A stretch of 64,000 nucleotides of DNA from assembly GCF_029852145.1 (NCBI RefSeq), contig NC_079976.1:11641104-11705103 (forward strand), written 5' to 3'. The notes under the pieces were generated by a model that saw nothing but the letters and a program-made list of their open reading frames with translations, was not told the origin of the DNA and did not search any database. Of the stretch, positions 1 through 11,267 are shown one piece after another; positions within the stretch are counted from its first letter, which is position 1, and each line of letters starts with the position of its first letter. The position numbers and the translations under genes are program-made. Source of the stretch: Microplitis mediator. Lineage: Eukaryota; Arthropoda; Insecta; Hymenoptera; Braconidae.

Positions 1-2
1 CA

Positions 3-767
3 CCCAATGGACCAGCGACGGAACGGACCACAGCATCCAAGGAGGCCAAGCGGCAGAAGAGGTGACAACGGGCGGAGGCCGTTTTGATCACACCAGGTGA
101 GTCGAGATCGTCTGGGGAAGTTTTGAAAGCATTGCGATCGAAACTCTCTCCGGAGGATCTTACTACTAGTGTAAGATCGATAAGGACAGCCAGGAAAGGC
201 GGTCTTCTTATTGAGTTCGAGGGATCTGTCAAAGATCGCTCCGCTCTCGATAAGAAGATTACCGAGGCGGCTGGTGGAGTTGTCGCGGTGCGCCATCTCG
301 TTCCTACCACTACGGTGGTTATTGACGCGCTGGACGCTGCGACAACAGTTGATGAGGTAAGGGCGACCTTGCGTCGGAGCATCGGTGAAGGTGCGGACGA
401 GCTCAAAGTTAATATAACTAAACCCAATAAATGGGGAGCAGTCCGTGCCTTTATTGAGGCAAGATGCGCCGTCGCCACTGCCTTAGAGACGTTGGAAAAG
501 GTAAAAGTGGGCTGGTTGGTCTGCCGTATCCGCCGCTGGGAACGGCTCGATCGATGCTTTCGCTGCCATGGTCTTGGTCATTCGGCCGGATCATGTAAGG
601 TGGAAGTTGATCCGTCGGGCCTTTGCTGACGTGGCAGCCAGGCGGACCACCAGGCCAAGGCCTGTCCCAATCTACCACGCTGCCACCTCTGTGCAGCAGT
701 AGGAGACGGGCGATCTGTCGATCACACAATCGGTTCGAGGCGTTGCACTTTTCATAAAAATGGCTAA
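3..767 (+). pseudogene. R1-like non-LTR retrotransposon ORF1 (gag), 5' partial and broken
   Basis: One reading frame runs from the window edge to TAA at 765-767, broken by in-frame TGA codons at 63-65 and 627-629. The C-terminal part carries retroviral-type zinc knuckles: CFRCHGLGHSAGSC is clear, and a second Cys/His cluster (CPNLPRCHLC) follows the second stop in the same frame. ORF1 proteins of this kind coat the LINE RNA. The final codons overlap ORF2 in an ATGGCTAA arrangement (760-767), as expected for coupled ORFs of R1-clade elements. The 5' part lies outside the window. Each stop could be a single substitution, so this is a recently decayed copy. The gag call is strong; the R1-clade label rests mainly on ORF2 and the overlap. 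Confidence 0.8.
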
Positions 768-1428
768 GGTGCTGCAGGCGAATCTACAACGGTGCAGGAC
801 ATCGCTGGATCTACTTCTGGCGCGGAGACAAGACTGCAGAATGGATATTGTTCTGGTTTCAGAGCAATACCATTCAGCGTCCGGACCAAATTGGTTCTGT
901 GACCCTTCGGGGACAGCGGCAATTTGGATTCCGGACCTAGGGTCTGTTTCCGTGAAGGACAGTGGATCCAGGGATGGTATTGTATGGGTAGTTACGCCTG
1001 CGATCACCTTCGTGTCGTGCTATTTTACTCCCAACGAGCCTATCGCTGACTTCCGAAAGAGGGTGAATGAACTCGAAAGAGTCGTTCACAATCTTGAGGG
1101 AGAAATCGTGATAGGTGGTGATTTCAATGCGAAATCCATCGATTGGGGGATGGAATGGACCGTCACGCGCGGTACTGAGCTCTTGGACATGATGGCAGGT
1201 CTCAATCTTGTCATTGTGAATAAGGGAAACACTGCAATCTTCCGCAGGGTGGGCACACGTGGGTCAATAATTGACCTCACATTTGCTACTCAACGGATAG
1301 CTGCGGTGATCTCGGACTGGGCTGTTTTGGAGGGGTTTACGGCTAGCGATCATCAATACATCTCGTATACGGTACATGATCTACGGGGAAACCCTGCGAT
1401 TGTGTCCCAGCGATCAATGAAGGGGTAG
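760..1428 (+). pseudogene. R1-like ORF2, AP-type endonuclease domain
   Basis: This ORF starts at ATG 760 and begins MAKVLQANLQRCRTSLDLLL, the usual opening of an R1/TRAS-type endonuclease. Motifs in order are SEQY near residue 34, GGDFNAKSIDWG near 123, SIIDLTF near 170 and SDHQYISY near 200. These match the apurinic-like endonuclease that nicks target DNA for target-primed reverse transcription. The frame closes at TAG 1426-1428, and the remainder of ORF2 continues in another frame with no stop from about 1400. A single frameshift in roughly 1400-1428 therefore separates it from the RT half. That break makes the copy non-autonomous. Confidence 0.85.
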
Positions 1429-1502
1429 GTTGGAGGGTTTCGAAGCTGGATGAGGGTGCTTTACAAAAGGCAGTCTCAGACAGCGCTGAGGCCTTCTCTC
1501 CT

Positions 1503-3758
1503 ATGTCTGCTGAGACGCGCGAAGATGTTGAGATGATTGTTGGCCGTACGATGAAGGCTATCGTCTTAGGCTGCGACGCTGCGATGCCTCGAAGTTCCGC
1601 GAGCTCACGCAGAAAACCAGCTTACTGGTGGACTGATGAGATCGCACTGCTCAGGGCTGAGTGTTTGCGTCTTCGGAGGCAAGCACTCAGGACGCGAAAG
1701 CGTGATACTGGGCAGCAGAAGAACGAAGAGTACAAAGCGGCGAAGAAGCGACTGGTTGTGGCGATCAAGGAAAGCAAAGGGAGATGCTGGAAGGCGGTCT
1801 GCGAAGAAGTAGATAATGATCTATGGGGCCTTGGCTACCAGATTGTTACTCGAAAATTCCTGGGTCGCAGTCCAGTATCACCTATGGAACCTGATGCGAT
1901 GCAAGAAATAGTCAATATCCTGTTTCCGGAACGTGAAGATCGAGACAGTCTAGTTTGGACTATATCCGATGACGACTGTCCACCTTTCTCAGCAGCTGAA
2001 CTGCGGGTGGTTGTAAAGAATCTCAAAGGAGGAAAGGCCCCGGGCCCCGACGGTATCCCCGTTGAGGTTTATAAGGCCCTCCTTCCTCAGCACGAACAAC
2101 TGCTTTTGAGTACTTACAACTCCTGCATTTCGGTTGGAGTTTTTCCTGCACGATGGAAGCTGCAAAGGTTAGTCCTGTTGGACAAAGGAAAGGGTCCGCC
2201 CTATACTCCTTCGTCCTACTGGCCACTTTGCATGTTGGACGTAGCTGGAAAAATTCTCGAATCGTTAATTCGTAATCGACTGAGAATTGAAGTTGCAGAT
2301 GCCGGTGGTCTAGCGGAAAACCAACATGGTTTTCGGTTGGGTCGCAGCACAATCGGTGCTATTTCGGAAGCGCTTTCATTTGCCAGAAGAGCTTGGACGG
2401 GAAACCATCGATCCCGTCCAGTATGCATTATGATGACATTCGATGTCAAAAATGCATTCAATTCGGCACGATGGCCGGATATAATGGAAGCGCTTCGGAA
2501 ATTAGGTCTGTCCGAGTATCTCATTCGGATCATTCACGATTACTTACGTGATCGTTTTTTGATCTATGAGACTACTTTTGGCGAGATGATGAAGAAGCTG
2601 AGTGGAGGAGCGGCTCAGGGTTCTGTCTTAGGACCGGAACTCTGGATCATCCTTTACGACGCACTTCTACGTCTAGACATACCGAGTGAGGTGATACTGG
2701 AGGGGTTTGCTGACGATGTGGCAGCACTAATCCTTGCGCGCTCTTACGAGAGTGCGCAGAGATTGGCAAGCCTGGTCGCGACCAAAGTGGACGCTTGGCT
2801 AAATGACCATGGTATGGCATTAGCTAAGGCGAAAACTGAGGTTATAGTACTCACAGCCCAGAGGTGGTTTCCAAGTCCTTTCCGTGCTCTCGTCGTGGAT
2901 CAACACGTCGAGAGTGGAAGTTCTCTGAAATACCTCGGGGTGACGATCGATACGAAACTTACGTTTCGCGATCAGATTGTCGGTCCGGCTAATAAAGCGG
3001 CAAAGTTGGTAGCAAACCTTTCTCGGTTGATGCCGAACGTCGGAAGACCGAAGAGCAGCCGTAGACGGGCTCTCATAAGTGTCTCAAACTCGATAATGCT
3101 TTACGGAGCAGAAATCTGGTGTGAGTCACTTAAAGTAGAATGCTATCGTCGACGACTGGCATCTGTTCAACGGAGAGGCGCACTGAGGATAGCTTGCGCT
3201 TACCGAACGGTTTCGGAAGCAGCCGTGATGGTCATCGCGGGTGTGATTCCGATCGACCTTTTAGGGTTCGAGAGGAGACGCATCTGGGATGCCCGTCAGG
3301 CTGGGGAAGGACCATTGGAAAGAGTTAAGGCTCGAGAACGCGAGGAAACCCTGAAACTCTGGCAAGAGCGATGGGAATCTGCGGAAACGGGACGTTGGAC
3401 ATTCAGGCTCATTGAACGAGTCCGTGACTGGATTTCACGGAAAGAAGGAGAGGTGGATTATTACCTCTCCCAATTTCTCTCCGGTCATGGCCAGTTCAAT
3501 GAGTACTTGTATCGCATGAGGATCAGAACCGATCCTTATTGCCAGTACTGTCCGCAAGTTGTCAACTCTGCCGAGCACACTTTCTTTTCCTGTCAGCGTT
3601 GGTCTGAAATACGGCTGCGTTTTCAGGAGGAGAAAGGAGTGCCAAATGCCGCTGACCTGGTAATACCTTGGATGTTGGCGACGGCAGACAATTTTAACAC
3701 AATGACAACATACGCCCGAACGCTGATAACGGAGAAGAAAAAAGAAGAGCTTGTGTAG
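1503..3758 (+). pseudogene. R1-like ORF2, reverse transcriptase and C-terminal zinc knuckle
   Basis: This is a 751-aa open segment; the frame is also open upstream to the frameshift near 1425, so the ATG at 1503 is only a marker. RT blocks in order are GGKAPGPDGIP (near residue 176), FDVKNAFNSARW, GGAAQGSVLGPELW, the catalytic FADDVAAL (near 401), and HGMALAKAKTEVIVL. A CCHC-type cluster, CQYCPQ...HTFFSCQRW, lies near residue 680, typical of R1 and related LINEs. The catalytic aspartates are intact. With the upstream endonuclease the full ORF2 would be about 1000 aa, normal for the clade. It is classed as a pseudogene only because of the upstream frameshift and the stops in ORF1. Confidence 0.9.
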
Positions 3759-5842
3759 AGCCGAAGAAGATGAACAGCGACGGCGACAATATAACAGGGA
3801 TTTTAATTAATTTTATTTTAAAATATTTGAATTTGAATTTTATTCGACTGCGCTCTCGGCCCACGCATCACCGTTGCCCCCACGCCGTTAGAGATCGATA
3901 ATATAAAACTCTAACTGATTGGTTGACACGTTTGGCCGTGTGACGAATGGGTACTTTATGGGGCCCCGAGTCCCGCCATTTCTAGAGATAAAAATTTACT
4001 TGAAATTTGGATGATACGAGCCTGAGATGGAATCAAGAGTGGGGATGCCGGCTTCGCAGCACACGGAGACGCACTCGAGACTCACTCACTGCCTGGTGCT
4101 ACTACAGATAGGACGCATCAAAAATTGTTACAATATTATAAACTTGCTATCAACAGCACAATACCACAAAGCAAATTACAATTTACGGCGAGTCGCGAGA
4201 CCCCGTAACAATTAACAAAATAAATAAAAAGTGAGTTTTATATAAATCAAAGAAAACAACAAAAACGGCGAGTCGAAAAGACCCCGTGTCTAAAAAAAAA
4301 AAAACGGTGAGTCTATATTTGACCCCGGATACATTTGTCTCGAAGTCCACGATTGTTGTGACTTTTGTCGAGATCTTTTTTTATATAACAACTCAAATTA
4401 CACTGAGTTTGGCAACCGCGTAATTAATTAAGGACAATTATTTAAAACCGCAGCTGGAAAAGATCCGACAAACATCAGCGACTGGCATCAGGAAGTACGA
4501 GCGGCGTCCTTTCATCTCATGGCGTCATCATCGATTCCTGGAACTTCCTCGGTAAATGTGGATAACACCTTGGTCAAATTAATTAATTATTACTTACTAA
4601 TTTTATTATAAAATATTAATTGAGAAAATCGTATATTATACGTATAAGTCAGGGATAAAATTTATCGTTTTCGCGGCGTGGGTTCGAGAGTATTCGGTCG
4701 CCATTTTGTATAAGTGTCTGGGTTATCTTTGTTAGGTAGCGTCAGATTAATTAATTAATTCAGTCGAGTCTAGCGACCACTGACTAATTAATTAATAATT
4801 AAAATTCTTAAAATTTAAATTACATTTAATTTAGCAGGTATTTTCTTAGAGATACTGAGTCTCACCGACCGTTCTCTAGGAGGTGCTGAAATTTAGTTTG
4901 GTAGAAATTATTGGACATTGTGACCTTGGTGCCGAGTCTCACAGACCGCATCACTGGAAAAATTTAAGACAACAAAAACCCAGAACTTAGGCGGTAATAA
5001 ATTTTATAAGTGCGAATATATTGTACGTGTGTGTGTGTGATCTGATATTAAATTTTTCCTCACCAGCAAATTGTTAAAAATAAAGGAAGTGATAATAATT
5101 ATAGAGATTTGAAAAATTTATATGGAAATTATTAAAATTATAAACACGTTAAAATTGTCGGGAAAACTTAAAGTTTTATTATTGTTAAAGAGAATTAATA
5201 TTAAGTAGAAAGCATATCTGTTTGCCACCATATTTGTTATAAATAAATTTGGATATATTTTATATAATTTATTGAAATAATTATTCTCGATCGACTAATG
5301 ATGTTGAGTCTGACGACCACTCATTAAGTGATTGATTAAATTCAAAATTAGAACCTAACTCTGCAGCTGTGTGGTCCAGCCTGGATAAGGAGATTTTCGG
5401 ACTCATCCTCGAGATTTCTTTTGTTCTCTGCTTTGTTTGCCTTGCACACGATACTGAGAGATCGTGCAATTTTACTCTCAGTGGCGCCCTTAGAACTTTT
5501 GAGTTCAAAAGGTGTCCAAATTGTGACCTCGTAAGCCTCGTCATCAAGACCACGGAAGTCGAGGGGTACCCGGTTATAACAAGAAGAGGAAGACTAGCAC
5601 TGCGAAGTAATGCTAACGCGGTCCCGCAGTGCTAGGTCTGAAGAAGGGAGAGATTGAGGTTTTTAGCCGGTAGGGCCCCAAGGATACAGTTATCTGCTTA
5701 AAACATCATTTAAGTAAATACATCCTTGGGGGAGGAGCCCGGCACACGGAGAACAATGGGCATATGGAGAGCAGCTTATGCCTTTCATATGAATATTGTT
5801 TTCTACGGCGCGGTGACGCATTTTTTCCCTCAATCTCCTTCC

Positions 5843-5845
<3 letters not shown>
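3759..5845. other. Non-coding tract downstream of the R1-like ORF2
   Basis: There is no convincing ORF. The tract begins as the LINE 3' UTR but is long for one. A short motif recurs: GAGTC, then 4-9 nt, then GACC or a close variant, at about 4190, 4267, 4307, 4763, 4857, 4935 and 5304. At 5479-5490 CAGTGGCGCCC resembles the junction of an LTR end with a TGGCGCC-type primer-binding site, so an LTR fragment may occupy the distal part. A 9-10 bp inverted repeat (AGCACTGCG/CGCAGTGCT) lies at about 5596-5633. Where the LINE ends is not resolvable by eye. Confidence 0.45.

Positions 5846-5888
<43 letters not shown>
5846..5888 (+). repeat. 43-nt A homopolymer, probable retroposon tail
   Basis: An uninterrupted A run follows CCTT-CCTAT. 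Its orientation agrees with the plus-strand LINE upstream, so it may be the 3' tail of that element, or of a separate retrotransposed transcript. The K-rich and F-rich ORFs across it are artefacts of the run. Confidence 0.6.
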
Positions 5889-5890
<2 letters not shown>

Positions 5891-6276
5891 AACTACCACG
5901 CATTTTAAACCGCTTTACTTGTCGCATTCGCTACCGCTTATCTCTCTTGTCGCATTCGCTATCTAATGTTAATTCTGACCATATTTAACTGTATAAAGTG
6001 TAAATAAATAACCAAATTATATATAGATAAAATCTGCGTAATTTTTAATTGTTAAAATTCCATCACACCTAAACCAGATCCTTTTTGCGCATTCGTTCAC
6101 TTTACAGTGTGAAACCAATAACTTCTCGAATTTTTTGAAAATCGTCAATTTTCTCAGTAGGAAGTTAAAAAAGTAATCCAGTCTAATATATATACATATA
6201 TATATTACATATAGGTCCATAATATACATACATATATTGTCCAATATATATTATGGACCTATATGCATAATTATAT
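5889..6276. other. AT-rich spacer with repeat remnants
   Basis: There is no gene. At 6120-6167 there is a degenerate copy of the GGGAAGTT repeat end (hairpin-forming GAAAATCG/CGATTTTC, then GGAAGTTAAAA). At 6180-6270 there are TATA-rich palindromic words, including TATAGGTCCATAATAT facing its inverse. These resemble the interior of the 7943-14787 element, so the DIRS element may have inserted into such a sequence. Confidence 0.4.
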
Positions 6277-6401
6277 TTCAAGTTTCGTTCTCGAGATCAC
6301 TGTGTAGTACCGTCCTTGTACGCTTATTCATACCACATAGTTAAGCTGTAAAACAAAATTAAGTCGGTTTCCATGGCAACTGGTTTATTTATTCTTCATT
6401 A
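6277..6401 (+). repeat. DIRS left inverted terminal repeat
   Basis: The reverse complement matches 18461-18578 nearly base for base, including CACTGTGTAGTACCGTCC and CCATGGCAACTGGTTTATTT. It contains a 14-bp X-box-like palindrome, GTTTCCATGGCAAC, at 6367-6380. It probably holds the element's promoter, but I see no clear TATA box. Confidence 0.9.
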
Positions 6402-6515
6402 CGTTTTTTGTGCGCTTTGAGACAACACCGATATTAATTTTTCTTTTCGATTATTATTTATTTCATCAGTTATCATAAAATAAAATATTATTTTTTCATT
6501 TATTTATTAAATAAA

Positions 6516-7159
6516 ATGAGCAAACGTAAAATTGAAAATAATTCTCATTTAGAATTACTACAAAAAAAATTAGAAAAGTACCAACATTTAATTGAGTTGG
6601 AAAAGCCATCAAATGATTTAATTAATGAACCTGTTGATAATATTTTATCTGAGGGTAAGTATTAAATTATATGAATAAACATTTTATTATTATTTATTGG
6701 GCAACAAATTTTATTTTGATAATTTTGTTGTGGCTTTGACTGAGTCGAATAAGAAAAAAAAAAAATTAAAATTAAATTAATAATAAATAAATAAAAACAA
6801 GTGAAGTTTGGATTTGTTTTACAATCCTGTTCTCTTTGTTTTTTATTTTTGCGTCAGGAGAATAATTTTTTCTGCCTGATAGCTTATTTTGACCCAGATC
6901 TTTTGCTCTTGCAGACTTAGATGTTGAAGACCAAGGTCAGAGTGAGAACTCTGATAACGAAGTCGAAAATGATTTAAATGACTTAAATAAAGACTAAGGC
7001 GTCAGTGGAGTTGCAGGAGACGAACAGTTCTGATGTTCCCATCCTCAGCGAATCAGTTCTCCAAATTTCGGGTTCGGAAAAAAAAATTTTAAGGGATAAA
7101 AGTTTTGCTTTTCATCCCGAATTAGCTTCATGTTGGAAAGATTTATGTTGGGAATTTAG
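6516..7159 (+). pseudogene. DIRS gag, 5' exons
   Basis: ATG at 6516 opens MSKRKIENNSHLELLQKKLE, a charged N-terminus typical of DIRS gag. A canonical donor GTAAGT at 6655 and an acceptor TTGCTCTTGCAG ending at 6914 allow in-phase splicing into an acidic exon (LDVEDQGQSENSDNEV). That exon hits TAA at 6995-6997. The continuing homologous frame (ILRDKSFAFHPELASCWKDL) is shifted by one base and runs to a donor GTATGG at 7160. The element thus has at least two intron-like gaps plus one frameshift or stop. DIRS elements are known to carry introns. Confidence 0.65.
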
Positions 7160-7350
7160 GTATGGTAATCGTGAATGAAACAAATCAATTTATTAAACAA
7201 ATGAATATTATATCTTTTATTAAAATACGCGCTCTAGGGTATGTCTTCACTCGTAAGAGATTTAGCTTAGACTAACTTATTCTTTTAATATTATTTAACA
7301 CTGAGGTCCAATAACCTCTCCTCTTTTTGTATAACAAAGATCTCTAAGTT

Positions 7351-7441
<91 letters not shown>

Positions 7442-7696
7442 TGCAAATGAAGAAAAACATATTGCCTTGCATTTACTTGGAATCTCTCGTCGACCCAAGT
7501 ACCTAAGGTCATAAAATTTGATCCATGCTAGCTTTCTTTTCTTTGAGTAAACATATACACATTTTGAACTCAACTCAAATATATATACTACGACTTAAAT
7601 GCGACACTGTTCGAAATATTATTTCGAACAGAATATTTAGTAAAAAGAAATAATTAAATAAAGTATATATAAGAATAAAGATTGATTTTTGTACAG
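7160..7696 (+). other. Putative second intron of DIRS gag, containing a TA microsatellite
   Basis: The donor GTATGG at 7160 and the acceptor TTTTTGTACAG ending at 7696 join AG|A to make an in-frame Arg codon. The interior is AT-rich and non-coding and holds a (TA)n tract at 7356-7438. A small insertion rather than an intron cannot be excluded. Confidence 0.5.
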
Positions 7697-7942
7697 AGAA
7701 TCCAACAATTTATTAGCATCTGGTTTGAGCAAAGATGATAAATCGAGAATGAATGACACTTATCCTAATAAAGGAAACTGTTCTCTCATTGCTCCGGTTC
7801 TCAATCCTGAATTACTTCCACTTTTATATAAAACGGCTAAATCTCGTGATAAATATTTAGCTAATCATCAGGATTTATGTGGTCGTAGTTTAGTGGCTAT
7901 GGGTACAGCCATTTGTAATATTTTTAATGATCATGAGGAGCC
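7697..7942 (+). pseudogene. DIRS gag, middle segment, cut by an insertion
   Basis: The frame reads RESNNLLASGLSKDDKSRMN through CGRSLVAMGTAICNIFNDHE, conserved-looking gag sequence. It stops making sense at 7943, where the TIR CCCGGGAAAAAATG of the nested element begins. The reading frame resumes exactly at 14790 once one copy of the CC duplication is removed. Confidence 0.8.
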
Positions 7943-8473
7943 CCCGGGAAAAAATGATTTTGCCTAATTATATATAATTATGTATAATTATACACTAATG
8001 GAAAAAATTAAAGGATCAAAAAAAAATTCTAAATTTTTAGGCGATTTTCAACAGGCTCTAACTTTGATAGAAATGGTCGTACAAGAAATAGAAAAAAAGG
8101 AAATTGTAGCTCCAAGTGTCTACTTTTTGGATTAGAACTTTAAAATTTTTTAGCGTCAGCAGTTTTTGAGTAATCTTAGAAAAACCAGCGACAAAAAAAT
8201 TTTCAAATTTTTTTAATTTTTTTTTTTTGGTCTCCGGGCGTGGAAAAAATTATTTTTGCTTAACCACTATGAGGATCGGATACCTTCATTATTCAGCTTT
8301 AATTTTTTTTTTTATGGACCTTGATACGTCCACTTCTCGCCGAGATATCGGTCTTCAAATGGAAAAGGATCCTTTTGTCTTTGATTATCGATATCTCAGA
8401 AACCAATAATCGCACAGAAAGTTAATTGTGGGTTTTTAAAACTTCAATAAATTCCCTTCAACGATTAGCCATT

Positions 8474-9868
8474 CCCAGTGAACACATGACCTTATTTTGA
8501 CGTCATACGTAGGTCATAGCAATGTCACGACATCTGATGTAAATTTGATGTCAATCTGACGTTCTACATGACTTTAATATGATGTAAAGCTTGTGACATC
8601 ATATTGATGTAAGCATGACTCTTGTACTATGTCACAGTTATGACTTATGTATTACGTACGTTTGACATAAAATCTACATCACATTGTATGTAATAATAAA
8701 GTCATTATCCGTATATCATAATGACGTAATTTTAAAATCATACATTTATGTCAGTAGCAAAGTCACGGTTATACGTAATGTGGATGTCACTCTTAAATAA
8801 TATCTTTACATCAGTAACAAGTCAGTATTTTACGCAATGCTGATGTAATGTCCGAGTCATAGTTTTTTATCATCTATTCATTGAAATAAAACAATCATAG
8901 AATGAATTTTCAAACATGTGTAAATGTGTAAAAATAACAACTAAACGTCGAACATTTTTGGGGTCAAAGTAATCGATAAACTCGATAATAGATCATTCAG
9001 ACGTTTTAGATTAAAACATTAGCGTGAGCATAAAAAAATTAACTTTATTTTTTTAAATGATATATCGAAAATATCATTTAGGATGACAAAGAAAATGTAA
9101 CGACAGTTTGAACTCTTTTGCTATTATGATTTTAAAGTTTAGTATCACAATTTTTCAATCGATTGAATTTCATACGATTTTGTGAAATTATTTAATGTTT
9201 CGCAAAATTTTATTTAAGATTTTTTAAATTTCACATCACAACAAAAAATTAAAAAATTTGATGAAACTTAATGAAATTTTATACATTTATCATCGAGGTC
9301 GACAAATATTGCTTCTATAAAATTTCATATAAATTCATGGAGTTTTTTAAATTTTGTGAAAATCCATCACGAAAACTTATTAACTCTGTCTTTTCCGGCA
9401 TTTCACTCTAAATACATCAATTAAGTACGAGATTTGAACTCTCGTGATGTGGACCAGTGAGCAATGTTCAGGACTACCAGCCAAGAGGAGCCGTGTTCGA
9501 ACCCAGCAGACGCCCAGGATTTTTTCATCATTTAACGTTACCTAATCTTGTTTCAGAATTCACAATGCGTTCGCGCGGTAATAATCAAATCAAAAATTCG
9601 GTATTTCATTTTATTTTTTTCTTTTTCAAAATATTTTTTCCGAATGGATAATTTTGACATCATCCATATGTCATATTGACGTCATAGAAGGTCACACAGA
9701 CATCACATTTACATCATGCATACGTCATTAGTTTTACATCATAATCTTACGTAAAAAAGTGGGAAATAATGAGTCACACCTGACTCATTCGTGACTTATA
9801 TCTTACGTAAATGATGACATAGCGTAACGTCACTCTGACGTCAAATTTACGTCAATGTGTTTACTGGG
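8474..9868. mobile_element. CCCAGT-TIR word-array element (family I), 2-bp TSD TT
   Basis: The left end CCCAGTGAACACATGAC is mirrored by ATGTGTTTACTGGG at the right. Flanking TT is duplicated (8472-8473, 9869-9870). The opposite hairpin arm at 10780-10795 carries the same site without the insertion and with a single TT. Arms at 8480-8870 and 9650-9860 consist of degenerate words around TGACGTCA, TGATGTAAAT and their inverses. The centre is AT-rich and holds a tRNA-like segment. There is no ORF of note. Confidence 0.88.
9440..9545 (+). repeat. tRNA-like segment in the centre of the CCCAGT element
   Basis: There is a B-box-like GTGTTCGAACCC at about 9493-9504 and an upstream TGGACCAGTGAGCAATG. 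A related arrangement, with AACCCAGCAGA, occurs at 50890-50975 in another word-array element. No complete cloverleaf is evident; it is a tRNA-derived fragment or SINE head rather than a functional tRNA gene. Confidence 0.45.
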
Positions 9869-11267
9869 TTGTTTTTTCGAAAAAAAAAATTTTTTCCTAT
9901 CGTCACATGAATTTAAAAATGCAACATAAAATCGGCTTTTTGTGTTTTTTTGGAAAATCAAGCGCTGAAACGAAAATATTGTGGAAATCGATAATTTTGA
10001 CTGTGCATTTTACAGTTCGATATGTCCACAAAAACCCTGCAGAGAGCCAGATTAATCCAACCAGCCGTTTTTTTGTTTCACGCGATCAAATGTTTCAAAA
10101 AGTTAAAGGATCACGTTTTTTGCTCTGAAAAGCTGATAATCTTTAACAAGATAAAAAATAACATTTTTTCGGAGCTTTGTCCACAATTTTATTGCGAACA
10201 GTGCTTAAATTTCCAAAAAAGAAAAAAGTTTTTTTTCGAAACAAAAATTAAAAAAAAAAAATTTTTTCAAAAAAATTTTTTTTTGGAATAACTTTAGGAA
10301 ATTTACAAAACCAACACCCAATAATTTTTAACACGTTTACGTCGCCGCATTCCGTGATTTTACTGATCTCTCAGACATTAAATTCAAAAAAATTTTTTTT
10401 TTTTTTAACTTTTGTTTCGAAAAAAATCTTTTTTCTTTTTTGGAAATTTAAGCACTGTCTGCAATAAAATTGTGGACAAAGCTCCGAAAAAATGTTATTT
10501 TTCATCTTGTTAAAGATTATGAGCTTTTCAGAGCAAAAAACGTGATCCTTTAATTTTTTGAAACATTTGATCGCGTGAAACAAAAAAACGGCTGGTTGGA
10601 TTAATCTGGCTCTCTGCAGGGTTTTTGTGGACATATTGAGCTGTAAAATGCACAGTCAACATTATCGATTTCCACAATATTTTCGTTTCAGCGCTTGATT
10701 TTCCAAAAAAACACAAAAAGCCCTTTTTTTGTTGCATTTTTAAATTCATGTGACGATAGGAAAAAATTTTTTTTTCGAAAAAACAATGGCTAATCGTTGA
10801 AAGGAATTTATTGAAGTTTTAAAAACCCACCATTAACTTTCTGTGCGATTATTGGTTTCTGAGATATCGATAATCAAAGACAAAAGGATCCTTTTCCATT
10901 TGAAGACCGATATCTCGGCGAGAAGTGGACGTATCAAGGTCCATAAAAAAAAAAATTAAAGCTGAATAATGAAGGTATCCGATCCTCATAGTGGTTAAGC
11001 AAAAATAATTTTTTCCACGCCCGGAGACCAAAAAAAAAAAATTAAAAAAATTTGAAAATTTTTTTGTCGCTGGTTTTTCTAAGATTACTCAAAAACTGCT
11101 GACGCTAAAAAATTTTAAAGTTCTAATCCAAAAAGTAGACACTTGGAGCTACAATTTCCTTTTTTTCTATTTCTTGTACGACCATTTCTATCAAAGTTAG
11201 AGCCTGTTGAAAATCGCCTAAAAATTTAGAATTTTTTTTTGATCCTTTAATTTTTTCCATTAGTGTA

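Larger units (their letters stand above)
7997..11265. mobile_element. Long snap-back MITE (TIR CACTAATGG, TA target)
   Basis: The left end, CACTAATGGAAAAAATTAAA just after TA near 7995, is mirrored at about 11246-11265 (...CCATTAGTGTA). Arms of about 930 bp are inverse copies around a centre near 10350, which is why similar ORFs appear on opposite strands at 8227/11031 and 9907/10749. The left arm is interrupted by the 8474-9868 element. TA flanks suggest a Tc1/mariner-related non-autonomous element. A diverged half copy lies at 36103-36620. Confidence 0.8.

Noticed and set aside
2023..2533. Minus-strand ORFs over the RT
   Set aside because: Shadows of the plus-strand ORF2.
5690..5908. Poly-Lys and poly-Phe ORFs
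   Set aside because: Created by the A43 run.
7291..7573. ORFs of alternating Ile-Tyr on the minus strand
   Set aside because: They are translations of the (TA)n microsatellite; similar artefacts occur at 45000-45189 and 47729-47967.
8227..11031. Nearly identical proteins on opposite strands (8227-8409 and 10849-11031; 9907-10291 and 10371-10749)
   Set aside because: They are mirror images produced by the arms of the snap-back MITE, not a gene family.
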